A stretch of 64,000 bases of DNA from Devosia sp. A8/3-2. Its GTDB lineage: Bacteria > Pseudomonadota > Alphaproteobacteria > Rhizobiales > Devosiaceae. A program made the translations under genes and the position numbers. Position 1 is the first letter of the stretch. Each line of letters begins with the position of its first letter. The notes under the pieces were generated by a model. That model was not told where the DNA came from, did not search any database, and was given only the letters and a program-made list of their open reading frames with translations. The stretch lies in the NCBI GenBank assembly GCA_025452255.1, contig CP104974.1, positions 372,001 to 436,000 of the forward strand. Direction: 5' to 3'. Shown one piece after another: positions 28,206 through 41,110 of the stretch.

Positions 28206-30112
28206 ATGAATTCCAAGAGATGGGTTGCAGCTTTGGCAACCGGCATCCTGTGCACCACCGGGCTGACAAGTCTGGCTCGGGCCTTCCAGGAAGCCCCGAT
28301 GCTGACCGAGCTGGTCGAGGCCGGCAGCCTGCCGCCGGTCGATGAACGCCTGCCCGCCAAGCCAACCGTGGTCAATGCCCTCGAGGTTGGCCAATATGGC
28401 GGCACTGGCGCCGCGCCTTCAGCGGCCCGGGCGATCGCTGGGGCCCCACCAAGCTGATGGAAGAACGCGTCCTCAAATGGACCGCCGACGAAAAGGCGGC
28501 GCCGTGCTGACGCCGGGCTATATCGAGAGCTACCGAGTCAACGAGAATTCCACCGAATTCACCTTCACCCTTTTGGACGGCCTCAAATGGTCTGATGGCG
28601 TGCCGGTGACCACCAAAGACGTTGCCTTCTGGTACAATGACATCTTCCTCAACCGCAAAATCGTGCCCACGCTGGAGCCGACCTTTGCGCCGGGCGGGGT
28701 CCCGCTCGAACTCGAAGTGGTTGATGCGCGCACCTTCAAGGTGAAGTTCGCCCAACCCTATGTCTATTTCCTGCAAATCCCGGCCAAGGATTCCACCGGG
28801 GAGCCGAGTCTGGATCGTCCCAGCTTCCTGTTTCCCAAGCATTACCTGAGCCAGTTCAACAACAACTATGCCAGCGACGAGGAACTGGCGGCAGCGGCCA
28901 AGAAGTTCAACGTCGCCGCCTGGACCGATCTCTGGGGCTCCAAGGGCGCCGCCACCGCTCGGTGGTCCAATCCCGAGCTGCCGGTGATCACCGCCCGGAA
29001 GATCGAAACGCCACCGCCGGCCGATACGGTCGTTATGGTGCGCAATCCCTATTATTACGCCGTCGATCAGGCGGGCAACCAGCTCCCCTATATCGACCGC
29101 ATCGAACACCGCCTCTATCAGGATCCCGAAACGCTCAACCTGATGATCGCCCGGGGCCAGCTCGACATGCAGGATCGCGGACTGACCCTCACCAATTTCA
29201 CCTTCTACAAGGAAAACGAGACGCGCGGCGGCTATCACACGGTCAATTGGAAGGACACCAATATCTGGTCGCTGGTGCCCAACATGACCGTCAAGGATGA
29301 GGTGCTGGCCGCCCTGTTCGCCGAAGAGAAAGTGCGCGAAGCCTTCTCGATCGCGGTCGATCGCGAGCTGATCATCGAATTGACCCAGTCGGGCATGGCC
29401 CAGCCGATCCAGTGCGGCGCCGGTGACCGGCACGCAATACTATAATGAAGAGCTGTCCACTCATTGGACCGAATACGATCCGGACTCGGCCAATCAATTG
29501 CTCGACGAAGCAGGCCTTGACCAACGCGACGCCCGGGGCTTCCGCCTGCGTCCCGATGGCAAGCGCTTTAGCCCGGTGGTCGAAACCAGCGACGCCGCCC
29601 ATGCCAAGACGCTGGAGCTGCTGACTGAAAACTATGCCCGTGTGGGCATTGAAATGCTGCCCCGCGTTATCGACCGCACCCAGTGGGACAATAACCGGGC
29701 CAATAACGACTTCCAGATGCACTGGATTCCGTTCGACCGCATGACCTTTCTGCCCGCCGATCCGCGCCGCCTGATGGGCTGGGACGGCTATGGCAACGAA
29801 TATTTCAAATGGTACAGCACGGACGGCGCCGAAGGCATCGAGCCGCCCGCCGACGATCCGGTCCGCGAGATCTGGGCCCTCTGGGACAAGGCCTCCCAAT
29901 CAGCCTCGATCGAGGAAGCCGATGTCTCGGTCAACGAAATGGCGCGCATCTTTACCGAACAGGGTTGGGTAATCGGCGTCTATGGCGAAGGCCCGGTGGT
30001 CAATATCGTGGGCAATACCATGGAAAACGTGCAGCCCGATCTGGTGCAGGACGACATTTTCCGCGGCATTGGCCCGGCTCGCACCCAGCAGTTCTGGCTC
30101 AAGCAGCCCTGA
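28206..30112 (+). CDS. ABC transporter substrate-binding protein, family 5, large type (frameshifted)
   Basis: About 635 residues over breaks at 28401-28407 (CACTGG where CACCTGG gives GGTWRRAFSG) and near 29412. Signal peptide: MNSKRWVAALATGILCTTG then LTSLARA. Family 5 (oligopeptide/dipeptide-type) features: GLKWSDGVPVTTKDVAFWYN, FKVKFAQPYVYFLQI, EEKVREAFSIAVDRELII. It is longer than DppA/OppA (~530) and resembles the large family 5 proteins that accompany carbohydrate loci in Hyphomicrobiales. First gene of a five-gene importer; two strong hairpins separate it from the permeases. Confidence 0.88.
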
Positions 30113-30122
30113 TAGACGCAAA

Positions 30123-30189
30123 GGCGCGCGGAGCCCCGGCCCCGCGCGCCATCTCGGCCCCACGGCCCGGACTCCAAGCCGGGCCGTGG
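30123..30189 (+). ncRNA. Two consecutive GC-rich RNA hairpins inside the operon
   Basis: Hairpin 1: GGCGCGCGG at 30123-30131 pairs with CCGCGCGCC at 30142-30150. Hairpin 2: CCACGGCCCGG at 30160-30170 pairs with CCGGGCCGTGG at 30179-30189 (8-nt loop). No U-run follows, so these are not intrinsic terminators; hairpins at this place commonly protect the upstream binding-protein message or lower downstream expression. Confidence 0.6.
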
Positions 30190-30217
30190 CGCGCCGGCAA
30201 GGGGAGAGAACTGCAGT

Positions 30218-31203
30218 ATGATTGCCTTTATCGGGCGGCGTGCGCTTCTGGCGATACCGACGCTGATCTTTATCTCGTTCATATCCTTCGTGATCATCCA
30301 GCTGCCGCCGGGCGATTACGTCACCTCCTACGCGGCCCAGCTGCGCCAACAGGGCGACTATATCTCCATCGCCCAGGAAGCGATCATGCGGCAGAATATG
30401 GGGCTCAACGACCCCATATTGGTGCAGTACTGGCGCTGGATTTCCAACATCGTGTTCCGCGGCGATTTCGGCCATTCGCTGGAATGGAACGCCCCGGTGG
30501 GCAGCCTGATCTGGGACCGGTTGGCGCTCACCCTCGCTATCTCCTCGCTCAGCTCGGTCTTTACCGGATCATCGCCATTCCGGTCGGCGTCTATTCCGCC
30601 ACAAGGCAATATTCCATTCTCGACCACCTCTTCACCGTTTTCGATTTTCTGGGCAAAGGCATTCCCGATTTCCTGCTCGCACTGATCCTGATGTGGATCG
30701 GCTTCATGTATCTGCAGATCGATGTGGGCGGGCTATTCTCCCCGCAATATCAGAACGCCCCCCGGAGCTGGGATAAGGTCGTGAACCTGCTCTCGCATTT
30801 GTGGATTCCGCTGGTCGTGCTGGCGACGGGCGGCGCGGCAGGCCTCATCCGCGTCATGCGCGCCAATATGCTCGATGAATTGGGCAAGCCCTATGTCGAG
30901 ACCGCCTATGCGCAGGGCCTCAGTGAACGCCGGGTGGTGTGGAATTACCCCGTGCGCGTCGCGCTCAATCCCTTCATCTCCACGGTCGGCTGGTCGCTGC
31001 CGGCCCTGTTCTCGGGCGACGTGATTACCGCTGTCGTGCTCAACCTGCCCACCACCGGCCCATTGTTGCTGCAGGCGCTCAAAATGCAGGACATGTATCT
31101 GGCGGGCAGCTTCATCCTCATCCTCAGCGTCTTTACCGTGATCGGCACGCTGGTCTCCGATATCCTGCTGGCGTGGTTCGACCCGCGCATCCGCTACGCG
31201 TGA
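30218..31203 (+). CDS. ABC transporter permease, DppB/OppB type (frameshifted)
   Basis: About 328 residues, six membrane helices. Opens MIAFIGRRALLAIPTLIFIS, continues FRGDFGHSLEWNAPVGSL and ends with SLPALFSGDVITAVVLNLPT. The EAA-type coupling loop is ETAYAQGLSERRVVWNYPVR. Break at 30564-30567: CCGG where CCTGG would give FTWIIAIPVG. Partners with the next gene. Confidence 0.9.
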
Positions 31204-31214
31204 GGAGTGCTCCC

Positions 31215-32343
31215 GTGACCGATTCCGCCCTTGAAACCCCCAAAATCCACGACCACAAGGAAGACCTGTTTACCGCCAAGCCGTGGCAATTGGTGTGGCG
31301 CCGCTTTTCCAAGCATTTGCTCGCCGTCATCTCGCTGTGGTTCCTGATCCTGCTGGCGCTGACCGCCATCTTTGCCGATCAGGTGGCGCCCTATGACCCG
31401 TTCAAGGTGCAGCGCCTGCGCACGCTGGCACCGCCCACGGGCATTCACCTCTTCCATGAAGGCCAGTTCGTCGGCCCCTTCGTCTATGGCCTGTCGCGCG
31501 AACGCGACGTCAATACCGCCCGCGTGCTCTACGAAACCGACCCGGAAAAAGTGTTGCCGATCCAGCTTTTCTACCGGGGTGACGACTACAATTTCTTCGG
31601 CCTGTTCAAGTCCAATATCCACCTGTTCGGCGTCGATGACCGGCGCGAGCAGATCAACCTGCTCGGCACCGATGATCTGGGGCGCGACGTCTTCTCCCGC
31701 CTCATGCATGGCGGCCGCGTGACGCTCTCCGCAGGCTTGATCGGGGTGGTCTTTGCCTTTGTGCTCGGCCTCACCCCGGGCTCGATCTCGGGCTATTTCG
31801 GCGGCTGGATCGATAGCGCCATCCAGCGCCTGATGGAGTTCATCCGCTCCATCCCCACCATCCCGCTCTGGATGGGTCTGGCCGCCGCCCTGCCCATCGC
31901 CCGGGACCCGATCTTTGTCTATGTGCTGATCACGCTGATCCCGGCGCTGATCGGCTGGACCCATCTGGCGCGTGTGGTGCGCGGCCAATTCATGGCCATC
32001 CGCAACGAGGATTTCGTGATGGCGGCCCGCCCGGCCGGCGCTTCGGAATACCGCATCATCACCAAGCATATGCTGCCCTCGATGACCTCCTATATCATCG
32101 TGGCGCTGACCCCGGCCGTGCCTGAAATGATCCTGGGCGAAACCGCGCTCAGCTTCCTCGGCCTCGGGCCTGCGTCCCCCCGTCGTCAGCTGGGGCGTGC
32201 TGCTGCAGGATGCCCAGAACCTGCGCTCGATCTCGATGGCGCCCCGGCTGCTTTCGCCGGGCCCGGCGGTGGTGCTCACCGTGCTGGCCTTCAATTTCCT
32301 CGGCGATGGCCTGCGCGACGCGGCCGATCCTTATGGGCAATAG
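31215..32343 (+). CDS. ABC transporter permease, DppC/OppC type with long periplasmic insertion (frameshifted)
   Basis: About 376 residues. After the first helix (residues ~35-55) comes an extra ~100-residue segment ([40 protein letters not shown]) before the family motif [19 protein letters not shown]. The coupling loop is [18 protein letters not shown]. The end, [20 protein letters not shown] then [17 protein letters not shown]-like [13 protein letters not shown], lies in another frame after an extra G near 32168. GTG start with AGGAG 8 nt before. Confidence 0.88.
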
Positions 32344-32347
32344 CATC

Positions 32348-34436
<2,089 letters not shown>

Positions 34437-34461
34437 CAGTCTGCTAACCAAACTGGGTCCT

Positions 34462-36928
34462 ATGTCAAAACCGCTTCTCATTCTCAACCGTGGCGAAAGC
34501 CTTGCCGCCTGGGCCCTGTCGCCGGTCATCGCCACGCCCTTCCCCGGCATTGCCGCCCCTGCCGAGGACAGACAAAACTACAAATATATCAATGGTTTCG
34601 TCGATGTGGGCGACCTGCCCTGCCGCGTCGCCACCGGCGCGACGTCGCCACACGAAATGTCGCGCTCGACACAAGCTGGGCCGTCGAAAGCCTCTATTTG
34701 CCCGGTTCCAATCGCCGCGTCGAATTTAGCCAATTCCGCTCCACGCCAACACGTTTGGCCCGCTGGTGCCGCACAAATCTGGGCGCTCCGGTCGACCGCT
34801 ATTGCTCCTTCCGCCTCTCGACGCGGGGGTGTGCATATCTGGGTCGATGGCGAATTAGCTGCGCGTTTTGAACCCTTTACCCGCAATTCCACCGAGCAAA
34901 GCGTCGTCCATCTGCCCATCAAGGCAGCTGGCAGCGACGTGGTCGTTTTGACCGAGGACATGGCCGAGCGCGACACCAATTGGTTCTTCGAACTCACCCT
35001 GCTCGATGATGTGCCGCTCGCCGTCTTCCTGCCCGGCGCCCCCGCCGATGCGCATCTCGACACGCTCAAGGCCCTCGCCGCCGAAGTCCGCCCGGCCGGC
35101 GAATATACCGGCCCCAGCGATCCCCCGGTGCTCGAATTCGACACGCCGGCAAGCCTATCCGTCGCCATCCACGCCAAGGTCGGCTCGACCTCGCATGCCA
35201 AGCACACCATGCTCGACCGCATAGTGACGCTGAAGGCGGGCGAGACAAAAGTCACCCTCTGCCGCGGCGACGAATTGCCGGACGGCTATCATATTATCGA
35301 CCTCACCTTCGTCGTCGACGACACCCGTGTCGCCCGCCAGATCGCCTGCGCTGTGATCTATGATATTGCCCCCCAACCGCGCCATGCCGACATTGCCGAA
35401 CGCAAGCGCGAAGCCCTGTTGCACAGCGCCGTGGAAGGCGAGATGCGCATGGGCACGGCCCCGGCCATGCTGGCGGCGGGCCTTGAGCCCGACCAGCGTT
35501 TCCACGACATTATCGAGGAAACCCTGACCATTATCGAGCAGCGCTGGGACTGCGCTGATTTCGTCAGCGTGCCCCTGCTCTGGGCCTATGCCCGTCACGC
35601 CGCCCAATTCCCGCCAGACCTGCGCCTCCGCACCGAAACGGCTTTGCTCACCTTCCGCTATTGGGTGGATGAGCCGGGCAATGACGTCATGTGGTTCTGG
35701 AGCGAGAACCATGCTCTGTGCTTCCACGTCTCCCAGCTCATGGCCGGGCAGACCTTCCCCGACAGCCTGTTCACTGCCGCAAACCGTAACGGAAGCGAAC
35801 AAGCCCGCCTCGCCGCCGAACGGCTGCATTTGTGGTTGGACGCGGTCGAAGCCGAGGGCTCGGCCGAATGGAATTCGTCGGCCTATTACCCCGTCGATTT
35901 CATTGGTCTTTTGGCCTTGGTCGAATTCGCCCCTGCCGATATCGCCACACGCGCCCGCCGCGTCACCGACCGCATCTTCACCATGATAGCGCTGCACACC
36001 CTTGGCGGCGTGCCCGCCGGCAGCATGGGCCGCGCCTATGACAAGGAATTGCGCGCCGGCCCGCAGACCGAACTCGCCCCTTTCGCCACCGTCGCCTTCG
36101 GCAAAGGCTGGCTCAACCAGTAGCGTCGCCTCGCTCCCGCTCTTTGCCGCCGGCAGCTATCTGCCGCCGCCCGAACTGGGTGAACTTGCGTGGCCCGAGC
36201 CGGGCAGCGCCGTCACTGCCCATTACACCCGGGGCCATGACCACGCCGCCCATCTCAGCCTCTTCAAAACTCCTGCCGTGCAGCTCTCGAGCAATGCCGG
36301 GGCCAAGCCGGGCGGCTATGGCCATCAGCAACATGTCGTGGACATACTATTCTCCGCCCACCCGCTCGCCCGGAGCTGGATCAACCACCCGGGCGAAGAC
36401 GACCCCCGGGGCAGCCAGCGCCCCTCCTATTGGGCCGGCAATGGCGTACTGCCGCGCGCCGCGCAGCACGACAATGTCGCCCTGCTGCTCTACGACACGG
36501 GCAGCACTCCGCGCCTCGATTTCACCCACGCCTATATCTCGCAGGCGGGCGTCGAAGCCCACCTCATAGACGGCGCCCTAATCCTGCGTTCGGGCAATGG
36601 GCTGCTCGCCTACAAAGCCACCGCGCCTCTGCAATTGGTCACCAAAGGCCCCAGCGCCGGTCGCGAATACCGCTGTTATGGCAAGGTGATGGGCTGGATG
36701 GCCCCGGTCGCCGAGGGCGACGACATCAACGCCTTCGGCCGCCGCATTGCCGGGCTCGACCTCAGCCTCGACGGCCGCCACCTGACGCTGACGGGCCTGC
36801 CCAGCGGCACGATCGAACTGGACTGGAGCAATGGGCTATCGGCGGACGGCAAAGCCGTAGCACACCCCAATATGAGCATCGAACCGCTGATCCAGCGGCG
36901 CAGGCTGAGCGAGACAATGGCGGGGTAA
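34462..36928 (+). CDS. Large protein of unknown function, possible carbohydrate-active enzyme (frameshifted)
   Basis: I do not recognise this family. Joined from several frames (out near 34635, back near 34826, and again near 36118) it has ~820 residues and no signal peptide. Residues ~100-210 look like a beta-sandwich (GVHIWVDGELAARFEPFTRN, VVVLTEDMAERDTNWFFELT). Residues ~330-550 are helical with an Asn-His pair in WFWSENHALCFHVSQLMAG and GSMGRAYDKELR, reminiscent of (alpha/alpha) toroids of polysaccharide lyases. The last ~270 residues are again beta-rich (RPSYWAGNGVLPRAAQHDN). It follows the five-gene importer by 25 nt, so it probably acts on the imported compound in the cytoplasm. The enzyme idea is an inference from fold-like features. 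Confidence 0.7.
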
Positions 36929-36944
36929 GGCCGCAATCGGGGCT

Positions 36945-37407
36945 CTACTTCGGCCCCGGATCCATCAACACATGGATCCGATCCGCCCCCAGCCGCGCGA
37001 GTTTCAGCATCAGCGCCTTGCGCCGTGCCGGGGACATGGGCGTATCGGGACTGTCCCGCAATATCGCCCCGTCATGCCCATCGGCCACGATCAGCCCCTC
37101 GCTCTGCGGGAAAATCCCCGCATCCAGTTCCGGCGGCTTGGCAAAGAAAAACCGGTCGGAGAACTCGCGATATTCGTGCCATTTCTTGTCGACTCGGAAA
37201 TCGAGCAGGCCTCGACTTGATCTCGACGATCCAGATTTCACCCTTGGGCCCCACGCCCAGCACATCAGCCCGCCTGCCGCTGCGCAAGGTCACCTCGGCA
37301 TAGCAGGCCATGTCATAGGTTTCGCGCAATAGCCGCATCACCCCGCGCTGCACGCGCAGCGCGGTGGCCGATTGGCGCAGGTCAACGATTGGACCCAACT
37401 CAGCCAT
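36945..37407 (-). CDS. mmcB: MmcB family DNA repair protein (frameshifted)
   Basis: About 154 residues. The restriction-nuclease-like core is visible: MACYAEVTLRSGRRADVLGV then GEIWIVEIKSS and KKWHEYREFSDRFFFAKPPE, a PD-(D/E)xK arrangement with D, ExK and a following K. MmcB of Caulobacter is an SOS-induced putative mutagenic/repair nuclease. A break near 37205-37215 separates the halves. Its start overlaps the upstream MFS gene by 8 nt. Confidence 0.88.
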
Positions 37408-38593
37408 GCGGCGGCACGGGCTCGGGCGGCAGGCCATGCGGATCTTCCACCTTGCGCGGGCCCAGCGCGAAGCTGGCCGCCCATAGCCCCGCCACCAGCA
37501 GCGGCAGGCAGATCAGGTAGGAATTGCGGATGCCCAGATATTCGGCAACGAAGCCCAGCAGCGGCGGCGCGAGGAAGAACACCACAAAGCTCACCTGTCC
37601 GAGCGCCGCCACATTGACTGCCGCCGGCCGGTCGGTACGCTGTGCCGCCGCCGAGACGGCCAGCGGATAGACGGCCGAACAACCAATACCCATCAGCGAG
37701 AAGCCGGCCAATGCAATCCGAGTCTGGGGCGCCAGCCCCACCATCAGCACGCCCAATGCCGCCAGCACCAGCAGCACCATGGCCACATTGCGTGGCCCAT
37801 AGCGGGCCACGACCGGATCGGCGGTGAGCCGCATCGTCGCCATGAAGAAGGCAAACAGGGTCAGCCCCATGCCGCCCACGAAAGGCTGGGCCGAAAACAC
37901 GTCACGCATATAGATGGCCGACCAGTCAATGCCCGCCCCTTCGACGAGGAAGGCGGCAAAGCCGATAATGCAGAGCGGCACCGAGCCCCAATTGGGAAAG
38001 GCGATGCGGTGCGCGCCGGCATCGTGGCTTTGCCCCTTGGGCTTGGGCGCCGGCACCATGCCGAAAAACATGTAGCCGCCCACCAGCACGACGATCACCG
38101 CAATGATCCCCATATGCCATTGGGCGCTGAGCCCGGATTGGCGGATCATGGCGCCGAACAGCGCCGTGACGAAGAAGCCGACGCTCCAAAAACCATGCGC
38201 GCAGTTCATGTAGCGCTTGCCGCTGGCCGTTTCTGAGCCGGTCGGTCTCGACATTGAGATTGATTTCGAGCGCCCCGGACAAGAGTCCGGTAAAGAACAT
38301 CACGACGAACACCGCCGGCGCCACCGGCAGCCGGGGATCAGCGCAAAGAGCAATGACGGCCCCAGCACGGTAACGAAGGCCGTCATGCGCGGCCCCACCT
38401 TTTCGATCAGCGGGGACGCAAAGGTCAGCGAAATTAGCGAGCCGAGCGACATGCCGATCATGGTCAGGCCCAGCTGGCTTTCGGTAACGCCCAGATGGGT
38501 CTGGATATCGGGCAGGCGCGCCATCAGGGCGCCGGTGGTTATGGCAAACAGGAAAAAGCCCGCATAGATGCGGTATTGTGGCGCGATAATCAT
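37400..38593 (-). CDS. MFS transporter, paralogue B (frameshifted)
   Basis: About 397 residues, 12 membrane helices, breaks near 38335 and at 38231-38237 (inserted base in CTCGAAACGG). Opens MIIAPQYRIYAGFFLFAITT and shares long stretches with the neighbouring MFS gene: LMARLPDIQTHLGVTESQLG, EGAGIDWSAIYMRDVFSAQP and SAAAQRTDRPAAVNVAALGQ. These are typical of the YbjJ-like MFS subfamily. It overlaps its paralogue by ATGA and mmcB by 8 nt. Substrate unknown. Confidence 0.87.
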
Positions 38594-39761
38594 GGGGTCA
38601 CAGTCGATCTGATGGGTTTGGCGCCGAGGGCACTGGCAGCGAACAGGCTCAACGCGACGAGCGGCAACCCGATGCCAAAGGCCCAGCGAATGCCGAAATG
38701 CTCGGCGATATAGCCCAGCAGCGGCGGTCCCAGCAGGAATGACACAAAGGAAATCTGCGCCAGCGCCGCCACATTGACGGCTGCCGGCCGGTCGGTGCGC
38801 TGCGCTGCCGCCGACATGGCGAGCGGGAAGATGGCGCTGGTGCCCACCCCCATCAGCGCCGAGCCCAGATAAGCGGCCCATTGCGCAGAGGTGAAAAGAC
38901 CAGCAGCGTGCCGATGCCCAGAATGGTCAATAGGCTCCGCGCGACGATGACCGGGCTCCAGCGCTCGACGAAACTATCGGCGAAAAACCGCGTCACCGCC
39001 TGCGCGCCGGCGCCCAAAGCCACGGCAAAGCCGGCCCAGAACAGGGCGGCGCCGAACACGTCGCGCATATAGATGGCCGACCAATCGATACCGGCGCCCT
39101 CCATGATCATGGCCGACAGGCACACCGTCACCAGCACCGGGATGGCCAGCGTCGGTCGGGCAAAGCGGGGCGCCGCGTCAGTGCTGCCGCCGCTGCGATG
39201 TTCGGCGGGCTGAAACCGGCCCAGGATGAGCAGGGTGGCAATGGTGACGACGGGTACCATGATGGCCAGATGCAGCTGGGCAGAAAGACCGCTCTGGGCG
39301 ATGAAGGCGCCCACCATGCCGGCACTGAAAAAGCCGAAGCTCCAGAAGGCATGCGAGCGGTTCATGATGCGGCGGCCAATGGCGTGCTCGACCCGGTCGG
39401 CCTCAAGATTGATGATGATCTCGATGGCGCCGATGGTTATGCCCACCGGCATCAGCAACAGGAAGAGCGTCAACGGCGTTTGCGCCCAGACGGCAATGGC
39501 GTAAAATACCGCCAAGAGCGGCAGCGCCGTCAGCAGCGTGCGGCGATAGCCGACGCGTTCGATGATCGGGCTGGCAAAGGTCAGCGAGATCAGCGTGCCC
39601 AAGGCCGCCCCGATCAGCGCAAACCCGAGCGCGCCTTCGCCCACGCCCATGGCAAGCTGGATATCGGGCAGGCGGGGATACAGGCTCCCCATGCAAAATG
39701 AATAAACAAAGAACGCCCCATAGACCTTGATCTGGGGCGGCAGCTCAATGCCGAATCTCAT
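38590..39761 (-). CDS. MFS transporter, paralogue A (frameshifted)
   Basis: About 390 residues with 12 membrane helices and one break near 38885. Opens MRFGIELPPQIKVYGAFFVY, has YPRLPDIQLAMGVGEGALGF and the shared EGAGIDWSAIYMRDVFGAAL and SAAAQRTDRPAAVNVAALAQ. It is the first gene of a two-paralogue unit. No Shine-Dalgarno sequence is evident at 39761. Divergence between the two copies (same motifs, different loops) suggests an old duplication. Confidence 0.87.
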
Positions 39762-39842
39762 AATAAAAGCTACTCGCAAACAGAAGCGAGGCGCACGCTA
39801 GTCCATTTCGCCGAGGAGTAAAATAGGGCCTGCAAGCGCTTT

Positions 39843-39868
39843 AGTTACATTATTATATCGTTGCAACT
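39843..39868 (-). promoter_or_regulatory. Imperfect palindrome AGTTACA-N12-TGCAACT before the MFS pair
   Basis: Six of seven arm bases pair; it lies ~80 bp upstream of the MFS unit and just past the end of the LysR gene, in the most A+T-rich part of this gap. Possible operator only. Confidence 0.3.
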
Positions 39869-39894
39869 GCATCACAGCGCCGCCGCAGCGCTGC

Positions 39895-40764
39895 CTAATG
39901 TCCCGGCCGCTCACCCCGGAACAGCGGCCCGTGCGCGCCCATCAGCTTGCCGATACGATCGGCCACGGCGCACGGCCGGGGCATGGCGTTCCTCATGATG
40001 GCTGACCAGCCATTGGTCGGTTTCGAGTTCGGCGATCAGCGGCGCCACGCGGATGAGCACTGGAATCGCTATCGCCCACAAAACACGGAAAGACCGACAG
40101 CCCGGCCCCCGCCGCCACCAATTCGCGCACGCTCATCGAATCATTGCCGCGCACGGCGATGCGGTCACCATGGCGCGCCTGCATCCAGCGGGCCGATTGG
40201 GTCTGGGCGCCATCGCCGGCAATGCCGACGAAATATCCGGCGGCAATGCCATTGACCGAGTTGAGGCCCGAATAAAGGCCATAGGCCACCTTGCCGATCA
40301 GCCGCCCGGCCAGCCATTGCTCGGAGGGGCGCTGGTTGCAGAATACCCAGATCGGCATTGCGCCGGCCGATATCGACCTTCTCATTGGCGGTGACCAGTT
40401 CGAGCCCGAAGCGATCCTCCACGCTCCACAGCGTTCCGATGTGCCGGGCGAGAAAGGCCGAGGTCCAGGCGCCAGCCGAGACCCGCACCACCCGCTCGCC
40501 GATCGCGCCTTCCTTCCAGCGCTTGAGCGAGAGCATCGCCGTCTCGACCTCCTCGGCGCGGGCCAGCAGCGCCTCGCCGGCCGGGGTCAGCCGATAGCCG
40601 GTCTGGGAGCGAGCAAACAGCGGCTCGCCCAATTGGCGTTCAAGCGCGGTAATGCGGCGGCCCAAAGTGGCCGCACTCAGGCCCGTCGTGGCGGTAGCCG
40701 CGCTCAGCCCGCCCAGCCGCGCCACGTCCAGAAACAGCCTCAGATCGTCCCAGCTGAAATCCAT
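39895..40764 (-). CDS. LysR-family transcriptional regulator (frameshifted)
   Basis: About 289 residues over at least two breaks (near 40345 and 40075, possibly one near 39985). The helix-turn-helix is intact: FSWDDLRLFLDVARLGGLSA, GLSAATLGRRITALERQLGE, PLFARSQTGYRLT. The effector domain is short and reads RNDSMSVRELVAAGAGLSVF in the middle, typical of the LysR members that regulate single enzymes or efflux. It is upstream of, and co-oriented with, the MFS pair. Confidence 0.85.
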
Positions 40765-40941
40765 TTTTCATTTCTGCAAAGCGTCTTGCGTTCTTGAGCA
40801 TAGCGGCAGGGCGCGGATGTGCGCAAGTATGGCTGCAACGGTACCGCGATAGGCGCCGAACGGAAATCAATACGGCCAAATCTGCAAAGCCGACAGCTGC
40901 GCTGCCGGCCATGGGTTCGGCTTGCCGCAAGGAATATTGCA

Positions 40942-41094
40942 ATGCTGCACACCCTGTTCCGCTGGGTCCGGGCCGTTCGGCAGGACCACCTCGCCCTGCG
41001 CATCCTGCGGAGCATGGATGACCGCCAGTTCGCCGATCTGGGGGCCAGCCGCGACTGCCTCGCCGATTTTGTCCGCAATCACGCCAATCATTGA
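40942..41094 (+). CDS. Small DUF1127-like protein
   Basis: 50 residues: an amphipathic basic helix (LFRWVRAVRQDHLALRIL) followed by RSMDDRQFADLGASRDCLA, the DUF1127 core in which L..L.D..L.DIGI.R is conserved. Such small Arg-rich proteins influence RNA turnover and phosphate or stress responses in Agrobacterium and Rhodobacter. AAGGA lies 9 nt before the ATG. It is 16 nt upstream of an aldo/keto reductase and probably transcribed with it. Confidence 0.75.
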   Translation: MLHTLFRWVRAVRQDHLALRILRSMDDRQFADLGASRDCLADFVRNHANH

Positions 41095-41110
41095 CCCCAA
41101 GGAACCCATC

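Noticed and set aside
30123-30189. Intrinsic terminator after the substrate-binding protein
   Set aside because: Strong stems but no T-run follows and the permease genes continue the same operon.
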